Positions 47,836-57,710 are shown, counted from the stretch's first letter. The stretch is 64,000 bases of DNA from Pogonophryne albipinna (GCA_028583405.1 CM053243.1:33321420-33385419), one strand, 5' to 3'. Notes: generated by a model not told the origin, from the sequence alone. Translations and numbers: made by a program.

Positions 47836-48019
47836 AGCTGGAAGTGAGTCTCTCTCGGCATGAGTCAACACTTATTATACTGCTGTTTAACAGGATAATC
47901 TGTCATATACATTTTTTTTTATTTCTACAGGTGTGAAGTGTGAACAGTTGACACAGCCAGCCTCTGTGACTGTGCAGTCTGACCATCACCTGTCAGGTCT
48001 CTTATTAGATAATAATAAT

Positions 48020-48485
48020 AATAATAACATTCAATAACGTGCTTTAACCACTAGATGTCCCTTTCTATCAGCTGTTATGGTGTAAATACGGCCTATCTAC
48101 CAATTGGATCAAATATAAAAGTCAGCCGAATTAGTGTTGATACTGCAAGGAGACGTATTGTGTGAAAAGAAATGTAAGATGTTGTTTAATTGCTTATATA
48201 TTTATGATCCACGTCACGTTTTCAGTTTTGGCGGCAGTTCTCCTGTTTGTCTAGAAGTCTTCTCAGCAGGGCTCTATAAATAGAGAACTACGGCAGATAT
48301 GTAATATTTAATGCAGCCGAACCGTGTATTACAATATCGTTATGTGATGACTTTCAAAGAGAAAAGCAAGCACACTCGGAATAAAGTATTATTTTATATT
48401 TAAAAAATGTTTTCAGATTTCACATCGCATAAACACCATTTCCCAACGTGCATTGCGGCTAAACCATCGAATCACGAGCTGAGGC
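48020..48485 (+). mobile_element. LIR1 copy e: core with internal deletion
   Basis: It begins ATTCAATAACGTGCTTTAAC after a short ATA/TAA repeat and skips directly to TCCCTTTCTATCAGCTG, omitting about 200 bp present in copy d. It retains GGGCTCTATAAATAGAG, GCAGCCGAACCGTGTATTAC and the start of the arm with TGCATTGCGGCTAAA. Confidence 0.8.
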
Positions 48486-48930
48486 TGTTTCCGGTATTGT
48501 TTATGACGGATGTATTTTGTTATACACATATTCCTTCACATTTAAATTTTAATTTTCATTAAAGTATTTCGTGAGGCCTTCTAAAATGTTTTTAAATATA
48601 ACTACGGTTCTAGTTAAAGAGTTTGTAAATTAACATGAACCGAAGCTGTTGCCTGGCAACGCTATCGCACAATGTCACGTCCGTTAATTCCACAAACACA
48701 CACATGGATTAACATCGATTTAATACATTAATGTAGCCTTTGTTTCTGCTAAAAGAGGTGTCGACCAGCTGGGGCAACAAGAAAATCGGCGTAATCGAGT
48801 GTGACTATTAAAAAATAAATCATTATTATCAGGGCTGCCAACATTTGAGTGAGATTTTTTTTTTGGTGAACCGAAAAAAGAAACGTTCATGTGTACAGTG
48901 TTACAAATGTATTGAACATGTACAACTAGG
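48486..48930. other. No gene recognised
   Basis: Unassigned sequence between LIR1 copy e and the DIRS left end; includes the rather common fish repeat phrase AGGGCTGCCAACATTTGAG. Confidence 0.4.
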
Positions 48931-49106
48931 GTTCTCATTCATAACACTCCGTTCGATGTCTCACTATGGGATGCGCCTCAACGCGTATGCAAACAGAAGC
49001 ATCAATCTCATTACGCCAATCCTGATTGGCTGGTGATTTTGACGTCTACGTCAGAGAATCCACCCACCCTTTAAGTAGCTTGCGCTACGTCGCAGCGTCA
49101 TTCAAA
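48931..49106 (+). repeat. DIRS left inverted terminal repeat
   Basis: Outer tip GTTCTCATTCATAACACTCC, then shared text TGTCTCACTATGGGATGC through GTCGCAGCGTCATTCAAA. About 150 bp is complementary to the right repeat with very few differences; the first 26 bases are unique to this end. Confidence 0.9.
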
Positions 49107-49330
49107 TACCTCTTCTCGCTTCAGAGCACATCTCGAATATCAGTAGCCGGGCTAGCTTAACGGTCCACAGACTGAACCCAAGCTAACATTCGGTCGACGG
49201 GCGCTTGCCGGTTACTTTTTTTTTGCTTTGCAGAAGAATTGAACACATACAGATGTAGCGCTTCATTTCAGACGCCTACCCGTGCGGGTCCGTGATCGGC
49301 ACGGGGTGGGCCCCTGCTGAAAAGGAAAAC
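49107..49330 (+). pseudogene. DIRS leader and first codons of ORF1
   Basis: Leader text continues to TTTTTTTTGCTTTGCAG near 49,230, a plausible splice acceptor, and then RFISDAYPCGSVIGTG can be read from about 49,260. This resembles the first half of the Cys-rich N-terminus of DIRS gag; the matching second half appears at 55,250 (GTHPCESDLECYIC). A TAG directly follows the only ATG here. I infer the two halves were once contiguous. Confidence 0.5.
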
Positions 49331-50022
49331 CCCCCGCAGGACTTGAAACGCCCCCTTGATAAATACATTTAATTATAATGAAACCAGCTGCAATGGATCA
49401 TGGATTCACCAGGGGGAGCCGTGAAAAGCTGCCACACTGGAACTCATGTGAAATAAACAGCTGATAGATCTACAGGTATCTGATATAGGGGATATTTGTT
49501 AAGATCCATATGTCACGGATAGGATCATATTCTGTGCTAAATAAGAGACATGTAATCATTTACTAAACATCACCATGTTTTTATTTAACAAAATAATGTT
49601 TAATTCACGTAGGTGTAAGTACAAAACCATCGCTATGTTTTTAGATCAGGAAATGCATCCCGGCTCAAACAAACGATTTTCAATCATCATCCTCACGATC
49701 ATTTAATGTATCATATGTTCGCGAGTTGAAATTAATGCACTAAATTTAATCCACGTGAGTTTACAACAACAAAAATAATCGCTTTGTTTTTATATCACAT
49801 CCGACAGAGGAAAATGCAGCACGGCTCTCACTACCGATCATCCTAATCCCACGGGCAAACAATAATATGTACAGTGTTAATAGTTTACTGTATTATTAGT
49901 GTCTAATATTACTGGGGATTTCGGAATGGTACTGGATTTTGATGTATTGTATCGGCTTCATATCGCAATATATTCCCGAAGTCTGAAATGCAAAAATGTC
50001 CCACATTAGGGCAATTCACCCT
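49331..50022. other. Unassigned, repeat-like
   Basis: Several loosely similar blocks contain ATCGCTTTGTTTTTATATC or ATCGCTATGTTTTTAGATC, so this looks like diverged internal repetition. No coding sequence. Confidence 0.4.
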
Positions 50023-50124
50023 ACATTTAATCATTCAAACTAAATCATATTTCGTTTCTTTTTAACGAAATAAATGTGGTTTAATCCACATAATTTACTG
50101 TGTTAATTGTTTACTGTAGTATTG
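50023..50124 (+). repeat. 102-bp direct repeat, left copy
   Basis: It is identical to 51,260-51,361 at about 100 of 102 positions by eye, starting ACATTTAATCATTCAAAC and ending TTACTGTAGTATTG. Confidence 0.93.
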
Positions 50125-50139
50125 TGCACATTACTTTTC

Positions 50140-50235
50140 GCTGCTTGTTGCACCCCTGGTTAGAAGCTAAACTGCATTTCGTTGTCTCAGTACCTGCAAT
50201 ATGTGCAATAACAATAAAGTTGAATCTAATCTTGA
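50140..50235 (+). repeat. LINE 3'-tail fragment
   Basis: The text CTGCATTTCGTTGTCTCAGT, GTGCAATAACAATAAAGTTG and AATCTAATCT is a typical 3' end of a Rex1/CR1-like LINE with a short-repeat tail. No coding part is attached. Confidence 0.6.
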
Positions 50236-50296
50236 GCAGGAACAAATATATTTAGGCTACTTAGTACATATCTGACATTAACGATTAAACACATTT

Positions 50297-51166
50297 GTGA
50301 CCCGCTCTATCGAAATCAGTCGGAAGTCGCAACGGCTCATTTCAAAATAAACGTGGATTTACGTAAAAAACTATTTTTTCGGGGTTCGGGTGTTTTGTTT
50401 GATTTTAAACAAACAAAGTCTTGGCTTTCAGAATATGAAACTTTTATTTCCCAAATCACACGATAAATACATTTTTGAAGCTTGTAAAGGGACGAAGACA
50501 GGCACCTCTCACTCGCAATCTGCTCTTCCGCTGTGCCGCCCCCCCTCCCTCCGGCTGAAATTATGAATGTAAGAGTATAGTAATCATAGATAACACGCAG
50601 GGTCCGTTACAGTTTGTTTTCATCTGATTTCAATTAAACAAAGTCTTGGCTTTCAGAATATTAAACTTGTTTTGGCAAATTCAGAGGATAAATACAACTT
50701 TCAAGCTTGTAACGGCATAATTACAAGCGGAGAACGGAGTAATTTAACGTCACAGCAGGCATAACAACAGCCGGTGTTTCTTGTGAGTGTTTTCCCCGGG
50801 AAACAAACACAATACACACAAACGCAAAATTACACAAACACACACACGCACACACACGTATACACACACACACACTCGCGAGCTTCCCCTCCAAACGAAA
50901 ATATCTTCCCTCCGTAGTATTTTGATCATTTGCTAATAATCAATCAGATCGATGGATTCCAGAGAAGAGGAAACTTTGAAGGCCTTTTTCTCAAAATGAT
51001 GACTCTGTAACAGTCATTATATAATGTGACATATTTCGCTTAATATTTGGAGTACAAAAACAATCCTGATATCATTAGAAAGCTAGGAATCTCCTCTTTC
51101 CAACAGTGTATACAACACAAAATGTGTCTTCGGGTCAAAGCGACTGATTTCGATGGAGCAGGTCAC
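50297..51166. mobile_element. Small DNA element with about 27-bp inverted ends
   Basis: The left end is GTGACCCGCTCTATCGAAAT and then CAGTCGG; the complemented right end differs at about three bases of 27. ATTT flanks both sides (50,293-50,296 and 51,167-51,170), a possible 4-bp duplication. Inside are two direct copies, about 225 bp apart, of AAAGTCTTGGCTTTCAGAAT and following text (50,416 and 50,639). No transposase; non-autonomous. Confidence 0.7.
50813..50878. repeat. (CA)n-rich stretch
   Basis: Imperfect CA/ACAC repeats run inside the small DNA element. Confidence 0.85.
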
Positions 51167-51259
51167 ATTTGTGCATTCTTTAAACCGAGTCAAGCCGACT
51201 CCGGAGGTGGCGGCACATTAAAGTGTGCACCTGATTGTTTAACTTGAAGCTGCCTGATG

Positions 51260-51361
51260 ACATTTAATCATTCAAACAAAATCATATTTCGTTTATTTTT
51301 AACGAAATAAATGTGGTTTAATCCACATAATTTACTGTGTTAATTGTTTACTGTAGTATTG
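51260..51361 (+). repeat. 102-bp direct repeat, right copy
   Basis: Partner of 50,023-50,124. The phrase TGTTTAACTTGAAG also occurs on both sides of this copy (51,235 and 51,359). Confidence 0.93.
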
Positions 51362-51757
51362 TTTAACTTGAAGGTGCCTGATGTGAACATTTCCAGAAGA
51401 ACTCTAGCTTGAATGGCCTTTGTATGTATACAGTAGGCCTACAGTATAGCCCAACCATTTACACCTTCCTTTTTTCCCATCCAAAGTTTGAATTGGATAA
51501 AGGTAATGGTTATCGATGGTGCTTTTATAGTCTATTGTATAATAACTGTGTGATTTATATTGCTTTTCAAATGCATATGGCCACCCATTTACACTGCTCT
51601 TCCCATCAAGAATATGAATAGAACTTAGTTAGCTTAGTTATCACTTTACATTTCTGCAAATTAATTTTTTATCACACACGTCTCCCCACGTCTCCCCGTC
51701 CCGAAAATAATAAATAAAATAAAAAGAGGAAACAGTTTTCAAGTTCAGTTTTCACCG
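51362..51757. other. No gene recognised
   Basis: Includes TTTACACCTTCCTTTTTTCC at about 51,460, which reappears complemented at the candidate splice acceptor near 51,960, so part of this stretch may be a diverged inverted copy of that region. Confidence 0.4.
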
Positions 51758-51763
51758 TTTTAT
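51757..51763 (-). terminator. Possible poly(A) signal of the candidate exon
   Basis: AATAAA occurs on the minus strand in TTTTAAATAAAACGG, about 40 bp past the stop codon of the candidate exon. Support is positional only. Confidence 0.4.
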
Positions 51764-51800
51764 TTAAAATAACTGACATAACAGACACCATACTGAAGGC

Positions 51801-51958
51801 CTATCTGCTGCGGAAACCAGGATGAGCTATTTCGGGATCTGTTTTTCGGGGGCTCCTCAGTCTCTCATTTACCCGGCTCCTGATCTTATGCCACTGGTCA
51901 ATGTTCAGATTTGGGAACCAATTGGAAACATAGGACTCAATCTTTTTCAACCTCTTGA
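51801..51958 (-). CDS. Candidate terminal coding exon, unknown protein
   Basis: On the minus strand a pyrimidine tract ends in CCTTTTTTCCAG, a good splice acceptor at 51,959-51,960. Downstream the frame reads VKRLKKIESYVSNWFPNLNI, then DQWHKIRSRVNERLRSPRKT and DPEIAHPGFRSR before TAG at 51,803-51,801. An AATAAA (forward about 51,757-51,763) follows at about 40 bp, giving the order acceptor, coding, stop, poly(A) signal. The composition (amphipathic, Trp- and Arg-rich helix) looks like real protein. I do not recognise the family. The upstream exon is not identified; a transposon gene is as likely as a host gene given the surroundings. Confidence 0.4.
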
Positions 51959-52665
51959 CTGGAAAAAAGGAAGGTGTAAATTGTTGAATGATGAATAAAC
52001 AGTGAGGAGGGGTACAGTATGAATACACTAGATATACACAGCAGCCCAGCCTGTGAGCAGTATGAACACCAATGAGCGCTCAGCTCGAGATACCAGCGAG
52101 TCGAGAGAGAGAATGATATCTGCATTTTCTCTTTTGGTTTGATTAGGACACATCCTGGGGATTGTGTTTACAAACATTAACCAGACCGTTCACCAGCCCC
52201 CACCCCCCATGTTGCCTATGCTGTCCTGTGTTGCGAACTCTTTGTTTAAAACGAATTGGCCATCGGAATGTGTGGAGGAATTCTCCCAAGGGTCACATTC
52301 CACAGCTCTCCCCCCCCCCCCCCCCACCCTTGTGATCTCCCAACCCCCAGTCTGTTTGTGTTCGCATATTTCTATGCCGTAATTCATACTGGTCCTCTCA
52401 CGCACATACATTCTCCTTACAGTATACATACATAGGCTATATGAGTCTGTGTATCTACGGACCATTTGTTTAAAAGTAAACGGAAGAGCGTCTGAGAGGC
52501 GTTTTTGCCCTTTTGCTTTTTACCTTACTAAATGGTCTAAAGGTCAGTGGAGCGAGGGGGGAGGCCCGCGAAACTCGCGGAAGTGATTTCAAAACAAAAA
52601 GCACTCGTTTGCTTGGAACAAAGAAAACGGCCAAGAAACACATTGAGTCCAGAAAATGAATGTTA
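51959..52665. other. No gene; C run
   Basis: Contains a C run at about 52,311-52,325 and GC-rich text near 52,550-52,580. No recognisable gene. Confidence 0.45.
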
Positions 52666-52735
52666 TTAAGGGCTGTAAATATAATAAGCCTGTGTCTAAA
52701 ATTTACAACAGGCTTATTATATTTACAGCCCTTAA
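52666..52735. repeat. Perfect 28-bp hairpin with 14-nt loop
   Basis: The left arm, TTAAGGGCTGTAAATATAAT followed by AAGCCTGT (52,666-52,693), and the right arm (52,708-52,735) are perfect reverse complements. The 14-base loop starts GTCTAAAA. The base pairs immediately outside do not match, so the stem ends sharply. It may be a fold-back insertion or small-RNA precursor shape; no wider inverted repeat is visible. Confidence 0.95.
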
Positions 52736-52794
52736 GATACACTTTTGTGTTTAACAGCTGACCACTACCATGACATACTTAGTTTTAGTAGATT

Positions 52795-52995
52795 TCGCAT
52801 GAGAGCAAAATGTATGAATATGAGAACAAAATGCATGAATGTGTGAGTGACAATGTATGAATGTGTGCATTGAAATATGATAATATGAGAGCAAAATGTA
52901 TGAATGTGTGAGTGTAAATATATACGTGTGTGAGAGTGAAAATGTATGTATGTAAAAGGAGAATATATGTGTGTAAGAGTGAAAATATGCTGCAT
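52795..52995. repeat. Minisatellite of 20-30-bp ATGTATGAATGTGTGAG-type units
   Basis: Variants of AGCAAAATGTATGAATGTG repeat about eight times with drift. The His-rich reading frames on the minus strand are translations of this repeat. Confidence 0.85.
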
Positions 52996-53229
52996 TTTGA
53001 ATGTCCGATAGTCCACCATTTCCACCGGAAATATCAAACATTTAATAAAAGTGAAAAACAATGAACAAGACTTAACGTATTCATCATAATTAATTATATT
53101 TATTCCGTTTGGATGTAGGATTTTTGACTTTGTTTAGAGCAGTGATCTTCTCTGCAGCAGAAAGCTAAGCGCTGTCAGACCGGTCCTAACCCTGAAAAGT
53201 ATTATCATCTGAAATTAATCATTATGTTA
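52996..53229. other. No gene recognised
   Basis: Short unassigned interval before the TTAA-flanked element. Confidence 0.45.
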
Positions 53230-53857
53230 TTAACCCTTTGGAGTCCTGGGCTAATTTGGCCGTTTTCACATACTTTTGATTTGTCTTACTAAACCCCATT
53301 AAGAAATGTTTGGCATGTCAATGTTTGGTATCTTTTTTTAAGGACAACCTCACCTATATAACCTGATAGTTATTTCTTTCATTTTGAGATACTATATGAA
53401 CATTTTGGACCCAAAATCACAAAAAAAAACGTAAAAACTGATTTTGAAAATGATATTATTTTTCATATAGGTAACACAAACATACACAACGAAACCATTT
53501 AAAAGCTGGAAATATATACATGGGATGTCACTATGATAATGTGAAAGTTTGATTGAGGTAGCATGGGATTTCATTCTGATAAGGCAAAAGTGTTATTATA
53601 AATATAATACAAATATATATATATACACATTATGTACAAAAATCAGTTTTTTCTGTTTTTATCTGTGCCACGCTTCAAAGCGGTTTCTGTCAACTACGAC
53701 ACAGAGGGCAACATCACAGGTTCCTCCTCCTCCATGTCAAAAAACAAGCTTAAAGCTTGACTCACGTTCAGAGTTCTCTAAATCATAGTTGAATCTTCAA
53801 AACTCTAAATCTATCTAAATTCTCAATGTTTGTCTGTCACTTTACTTCAATCGCAGT

Positions 53858-53985
53858 CTCCCGCCGTCTCTCTTCGTCTCCCGCCGGCTGTCTTCGTATA
53901 TCTTCGTCTCTCTCCATTTCCCGCCGTCTCTCTTCGGTTCCCGCCGTCCCTCTTCGTCTCTTTTCGTCTCGTTTCGTATCACTCC
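53858..53985. repeat. CCCGCCGTCTCTCTTCG-type array
   Basis: Imperfect 20-25-bp units such as CCGCCGTCTCTCTTCG are repeated about five times inside the piggyBac-type element. The Ser/Arg-rich frames across them are repeat by-products. Confidence 0.75.
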
Positions 53986-54019
53986 GTTTACCTGATTACC
54001 TCACCCCCTCCCTGGTAAA

Positions 54020-54446
54020 TACATCCTGTTGAGCAGAATCTACAGTTTCCAGTATTTTCCGTTTCGTAAAATGATAAAATATGGTGAAGATATTAAAATA
54101 TGTGCTTCCATTATTCATACTTCTGAAATATATCTGTATTAACTTTATATCATCGTATCTCCGTGTTTATTGGGTCTTTTTGCATGAAACAAAGACTGGC
54201 ATATAGTTTCAAGCCAGTACTTTCGACAGACATACACATATACATCCTGTTGAGCAGGATCTAAAGTTTCCAGTATTTTCCGTTTCGTAAAATGATCAAA
54301 TACGGCGAAGATATTCAAATATGTGCTTCCATTTTTCATACTTTTGAAATGTATTAACTTTATATCATCGTATCTCCGTGTTTACTGGGTCTTTTTGCAT
54401 GAAACAAAGACTGGGATATAGTTTCAAGCCAGTACTTTCGACAGAA
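54020..54446. repeat. Tandem duplication, 221-bp period
   Basis: TACATCCTGTTGAGCAG begins both units (54,020 and 54,241) and TTTCAAGCCAGTACTTTCGA ends both. Units differ at scattered bases and by an indel of about ten bases. Confidence 0.9.
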
Positions 54447-54779
54447 ACACACAGCAATGTTGTCCGGACTGTTGTTTTTATGCGGCACCGGCTTGAACAG
54501 GTCATGTGATCTGATCACGCCGGCGTGACGGTCGACTCCAAAGGGTTAATATTAAATACATATAAGTATTTTTACAACTTGTATTTAGAAATACTCTGTT
54601 GTAATTATTGATGCATAAATGTGTTCATCCATTCAATGTGGCATCTGCTATAATGGGGTTAATGTATGATATTACTTAATAATACAATACATTATAATAT
54701 ATGATAATTACATTTTAGTTTTATTCATTTCTTATTTCATAGTTTCTCATTATTATTATTTTTATCGCTCATCTTATTT

Positions 54780-54897
54780 TTGATTTTATTAATCTGTGTG
54801 AATCTGTGCTGTCCTGTTTTTCACTCTCACCCTGTTGCTGTTTGAACTACTGCATTTCCCCACGGGATTAATAAAGGTCCATCTTATCTTATCTTAA
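54780..54897 (+). repeat. LINE 3'-tail fragment with (ATCTT)n
   Basis: The end reads CTGCATTTCCCCACGGGATT, AATAAAGG and then ATCTTATCTTATCTTA, a Rex1/CR1-like 3' end. No coding part is attached. Confidence 0.65.
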
Positions 54898-55245
54898 TGT
54901 ATAAGTTGATTTACTTCAATCTACTGTACTGTGTAAAAACACCCCAACAATATTACAAGAAATATACTGCATAAAGCAAACTATATACTTTATTTGTTCT
55001 AAAATATTGATGTTTTTTCATTATAGTAGCTTGTGAAAACCATACAGTAACAAATAAGTGATTAAATGCTACAGTATTCAGCAAACACAACTGCAGAGCT
55101 GCAAACATTGCAAACAGACTAAGTTCTACAACACCCAGTTGTCTTTGTGTATTTGTGAATGAAGCGCCATCTCATGGTTAAATCCTGTAATTGAACAAAT
55201 GGAGAAATTGGGCAACGCCCTCTAGCAATTTGGCAACACCCCCAG
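54898..55245. other. No gene recognised
   Basis: AT-rich text up to the point where DIRS ORF1 homology resumes. Confidence 0.45.
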
Positions 55246-57002
55246 CCACTGGGATCCGCTGGGCTTTTGACTGGGACACACCCATGTGAGTCTGATCTGG
55301 AGTGCTACATCTGTATTAACACACCAGTTAATATTGTTATCTGCCCCGCCGTTTTTTCTTTCGAAATAACGGTAAGGTTTGATTTTTTTCTTCAAACAGT
55401 AACATACCTGTTGCTAGTTTATCCCTCCGCACCGACACCACGGCGAGCGGGGACGGACTCTTCTCTCCCTCACACCAGAGGAGACGGAGATAAGAAAGAT
55501 ATTAACACACCAGTTAATATTTTTGAAAGAAAAATCTACCCCGTTGTTTTTTTTCCTTTCGGAATAACGATAAGGTTGGATTTTTTTTTAGTAACATACC
55601 TGTTACTAGCTTGTCCCTCCGCGCCGACACCCTGGCAAACGAGGATAGACCCTTCTCTCCCTCACACCAGAGGAGTCGGAGGCTCAGAGGCTCGGCTCTG
55701 CGGCTGCGGGTTTAGGATCTCGGGCACGGACTCACACCAGGTCTGCTCGGCCGGCAATCGGGACATGGTGGCGACCGCCGCGGAGATTGAGCCCCGCGCT
55801 GTGTCAGGCTGGGGCTCAACAATGGCGGTAGCCGCGGAATCGGAGCCCCGCGCCGTGTCAGGCTGGGGCCCGGTGGCGGCAAGAGCCGCGAGAGCGGAGC
55901 CCCGCGCTGTGTCAAGCTGGGGCTCCCAACTGGACCTCACCGTGGTTCCACCCGCGGAGGATGTCCTACAGCTGGATTATATGGAGGAGGATGAAGAGGA
56001 TGCCTCTGAGCTCCTCTTATCCGACTCGGATGAGCACGAAGATGACATCTTCGTTTCATCTGCCCAGGCTGCCAAGCCGGAGGCGATGTCCGCTCCCCCG
56101 GACGAAAGCACACCAGCTTCGCCCTGCCTCAGTATGGACTTGCAGACCGTGTGCCAACGCACTGCGTCCAGGTTGGACATCCCCTGGCCTGAAGTGGCCA
56201 AGGAGACCTCCAGATATCGCTATGAGGGGAAGAACTTGCCCCAAGCAGCGAGGATGAGGAAGCAGCTTCTCCCAGTCTTTCCAGAGATGCTGGACGAGGT
56301 GTCGATCTCGTGGAGAGACCGCCCTTTCAGCAACAAGTCCACAATCCAGGGTGCCTCCTCTTTGGACTGTGTCGACATGGAGAAGCTCGGCCTGCTCCGC
56401 ATGCCGCCCATGGAACCGCTGGTGGCAGCCCACCTCCAACCGCGGCTGGCTTCGGCACCGAGCAGGAACCCCACGCTACCGGCAAAGGCAGACCGCTTCC
56501 AGTCAGCAATGACTGAACGAGCCTATAAAGCCGCAGCTTTGTCCGCCAGGGCGCTCAACGTCTCCTCGCTGCTGACCGCCTACCAGGCGGAGCTCTGCGA
56601 GGACATGACGATCGAACCTGAGCCTGCCGTGTGGGACGAAATCGCAGCGATCACGGACATTTGCCTCTGTGTGCAGCGCTGTGCAGTCCAAGCCACGGGC
56701 AAAGCACTGGGGATAATGGTGGTACAGGAGAGAGCCAGGTGGCTTACCCTGACGAACTTTCCAGACCGGGAAAAAGAGGACGTCTTGGACATGCCTATTG
56801 TTCCCGAGGGCATATTTGGCTCCGCTCTGGCTTCGAAGAAGACACGAGGCGAGGACGAGCTGGCCAAGAATGTCTCCGGTTCCGGCAGCAGCCGCTCAGG
56901 CACAGCCGGCCGAGACTTTCAGCCACCAGACGAGGAAGAAGAAGAGGGCGGCCTGACAGCCTCCTCTCCTCTCCTCGATAAAGGAGGTGGAAGTTCCATT
57001 AC
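55246..57002 (+). CDS. DIRS ORF1 (gag-like) protein, 3' end cut by an L2
   Basis: This is the longest open frame in the window. It starts within Cys/His-rich text (GTHPCESDLECYIC). Two in-frame 186-bp repeats follow (55,315-55,500 and from 55,501), then three 18-residue repeats of EPRAVSGWG type (54-bp period, 55,780-55,930), an acidic stretch (MEEDEEDASELLLSDSDE) and a conserved half. The latter has FPEMLDEVSISWRDRPFS, MPPMEPLVAAHLQPRL, NPTLPAKADRFQSAMTERAY, AVQATGKALGIMVVQERARW and PEGIFGSA, in the order found in fish DIRS gag proteins. Gag would package the RNA. An ATG in frame occurs at 55,267, but the true start is probably lost upstream. It runs into the inverted L2 at 57,003 and stops there. 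Confidence 0.82.
55315..55680 (+). repeat. In-frame tandem duplication in DIRS ORF1, 186-bp period
   Basis: ATTAACACACCAGTTAATAT starts each unit (55,315 and 55,501), and CTTCTCTCCCTCACACCAGA is shared near their ends. The period is 62 codons so the frame is kept. Confidence 0.9.
55780..55930 (+). repeat. Three 54-bp coding repeats
   Basis: GAGCCCCGCG recurs at 55,789, 55,843 and 55,897. Each unit encodes an EPRAVS(G/S)WG-type 18-residue segment. Confidence 0.92.
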
Positions 57003-57710
57003 ATTACATTGCATTTAGCTGACGCTTTTATCCAAAGCGACTTACAATAAGTGCGTTCGACCAACAAAATAGAAACTTGAAGAAAACAGAATCATATAAG
57101 TACATCAGGCTTCATAGAGCAAAAACATTTCAAGTGCTACTCAACTGGCTTTAGATAAGCCAGCCCTTTATTAGTATATAAGTGCTTTGTTAATAGTTCT
57201 ATCGCTCGAAGTGGAGTCGAAAGAGATGAGTTTTCAGTCTGCGCCGGAAGGTGTGTAAGCTATCTGCTGTCCTGATGTCAATGGGGAGCTCATTTCACCA
57301 TTTTGGAGCCAGGATAGCAAACCCACGTGTTTTTGCTGATGGGAACTTGGGTCCCCTTCGCAGCGAGGGTGCAGCGAGCCATTTGGTTGATGCAGAGCGG
57401 AGTGCACGTGCTGGGGTGTACGGTTTAACCATGTCCTGGATATAGGAAGGGCCAGATCCATTCGCAGCATGGTACGCAAGTACCATTGTCTTGAAGTGGA
57501 TTCTAGCAGTTACCGGAAGCCAGTGGAGGGAGCGGAGGAGCGGCGTGGTGTGGGAGAATTTAGGAAGGTTGAAGACCAGGCGAGCAGCTGCATTCTGGAT
57601 GAGCTGCAGAGGTCGGATGGCACATGCAGGTAGACCAGCCAGGAGGGAGTTGCAGTAGTCTAGGCGTGAGATGACGAGAACCTGGACCAGAACCTGCGTC
57701 GCTTTCTGGG
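57003..57710 (-). mobile_element. L2 LINE, 5'-truncated, inserted in the DIRS element
   Basis: Forward sequence from 57,003 (ATTACATTGCATTTAGC, then CCAAAGCGACTTAC) is the complemented L2 3' tail. The copy is about 700 bp and closely resembles the L2 at 7.3-9.2 kb. Its 5' break is at about 57,710, directly against the recombinase end of the DIRS element. Confidence 0.93.
57238..57710 (-). pseudogene. L2 LINE ORF2 C-terminal fragment
   Basis: The minus-strand frame holds QKATQVLVQVLVISRLDYCN, SLLAGLPACAIRPLQLIQNA and VTARIHFKTMVLAYHAANGS, the post-RT region of L2, and ends near 57,238. It retains a segment (LRSASTKWLAAPSLRRGPK) that is partly deleted in the 8.8-kb copy. The RT core is absent through 5' truncation. 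Confidence 0.9.

Larger units (their letters stand above)
53234..54545. mobile_element. piggyBac-type non-autonomous element (TTAA, CCCTTTGGAGTC ends)
   Basis: TTAA lies at 53,230-53,233 and 54,546-54,549. Immediately inside are CCCTTTGGAGTC and its perfect complement GACTCCAAAGGG, 12 bp. A TTAA target with CCC...GGG ends is the signature of piggyBac-type elements. The 1.3-kb interior has no transposase-like frame. It contains a CGTCTC-rich array and a tandem duplication. Confidence 0.85.

Noticed and set aside
52751..53061. Minus-strand His-rich frames of nearly 100 codons
   Set aside because: They are two frames of the ATGTATGAATGTGTGAG minisatellite.
53826..54032. Ser/Arg/Pro-rich frames, at first sight a low-complexity protein
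   Set aside because: Both frames translate the CGTCTC array inside the piggyBac-type element.
55340..55420. A very short intron (GGTAAGG...TTCAAACAG) in DIRS ORF1
   Set aside because: The distance is only about 40 bp, below normal vertebrate intron size, and the frame stays open without splicing.
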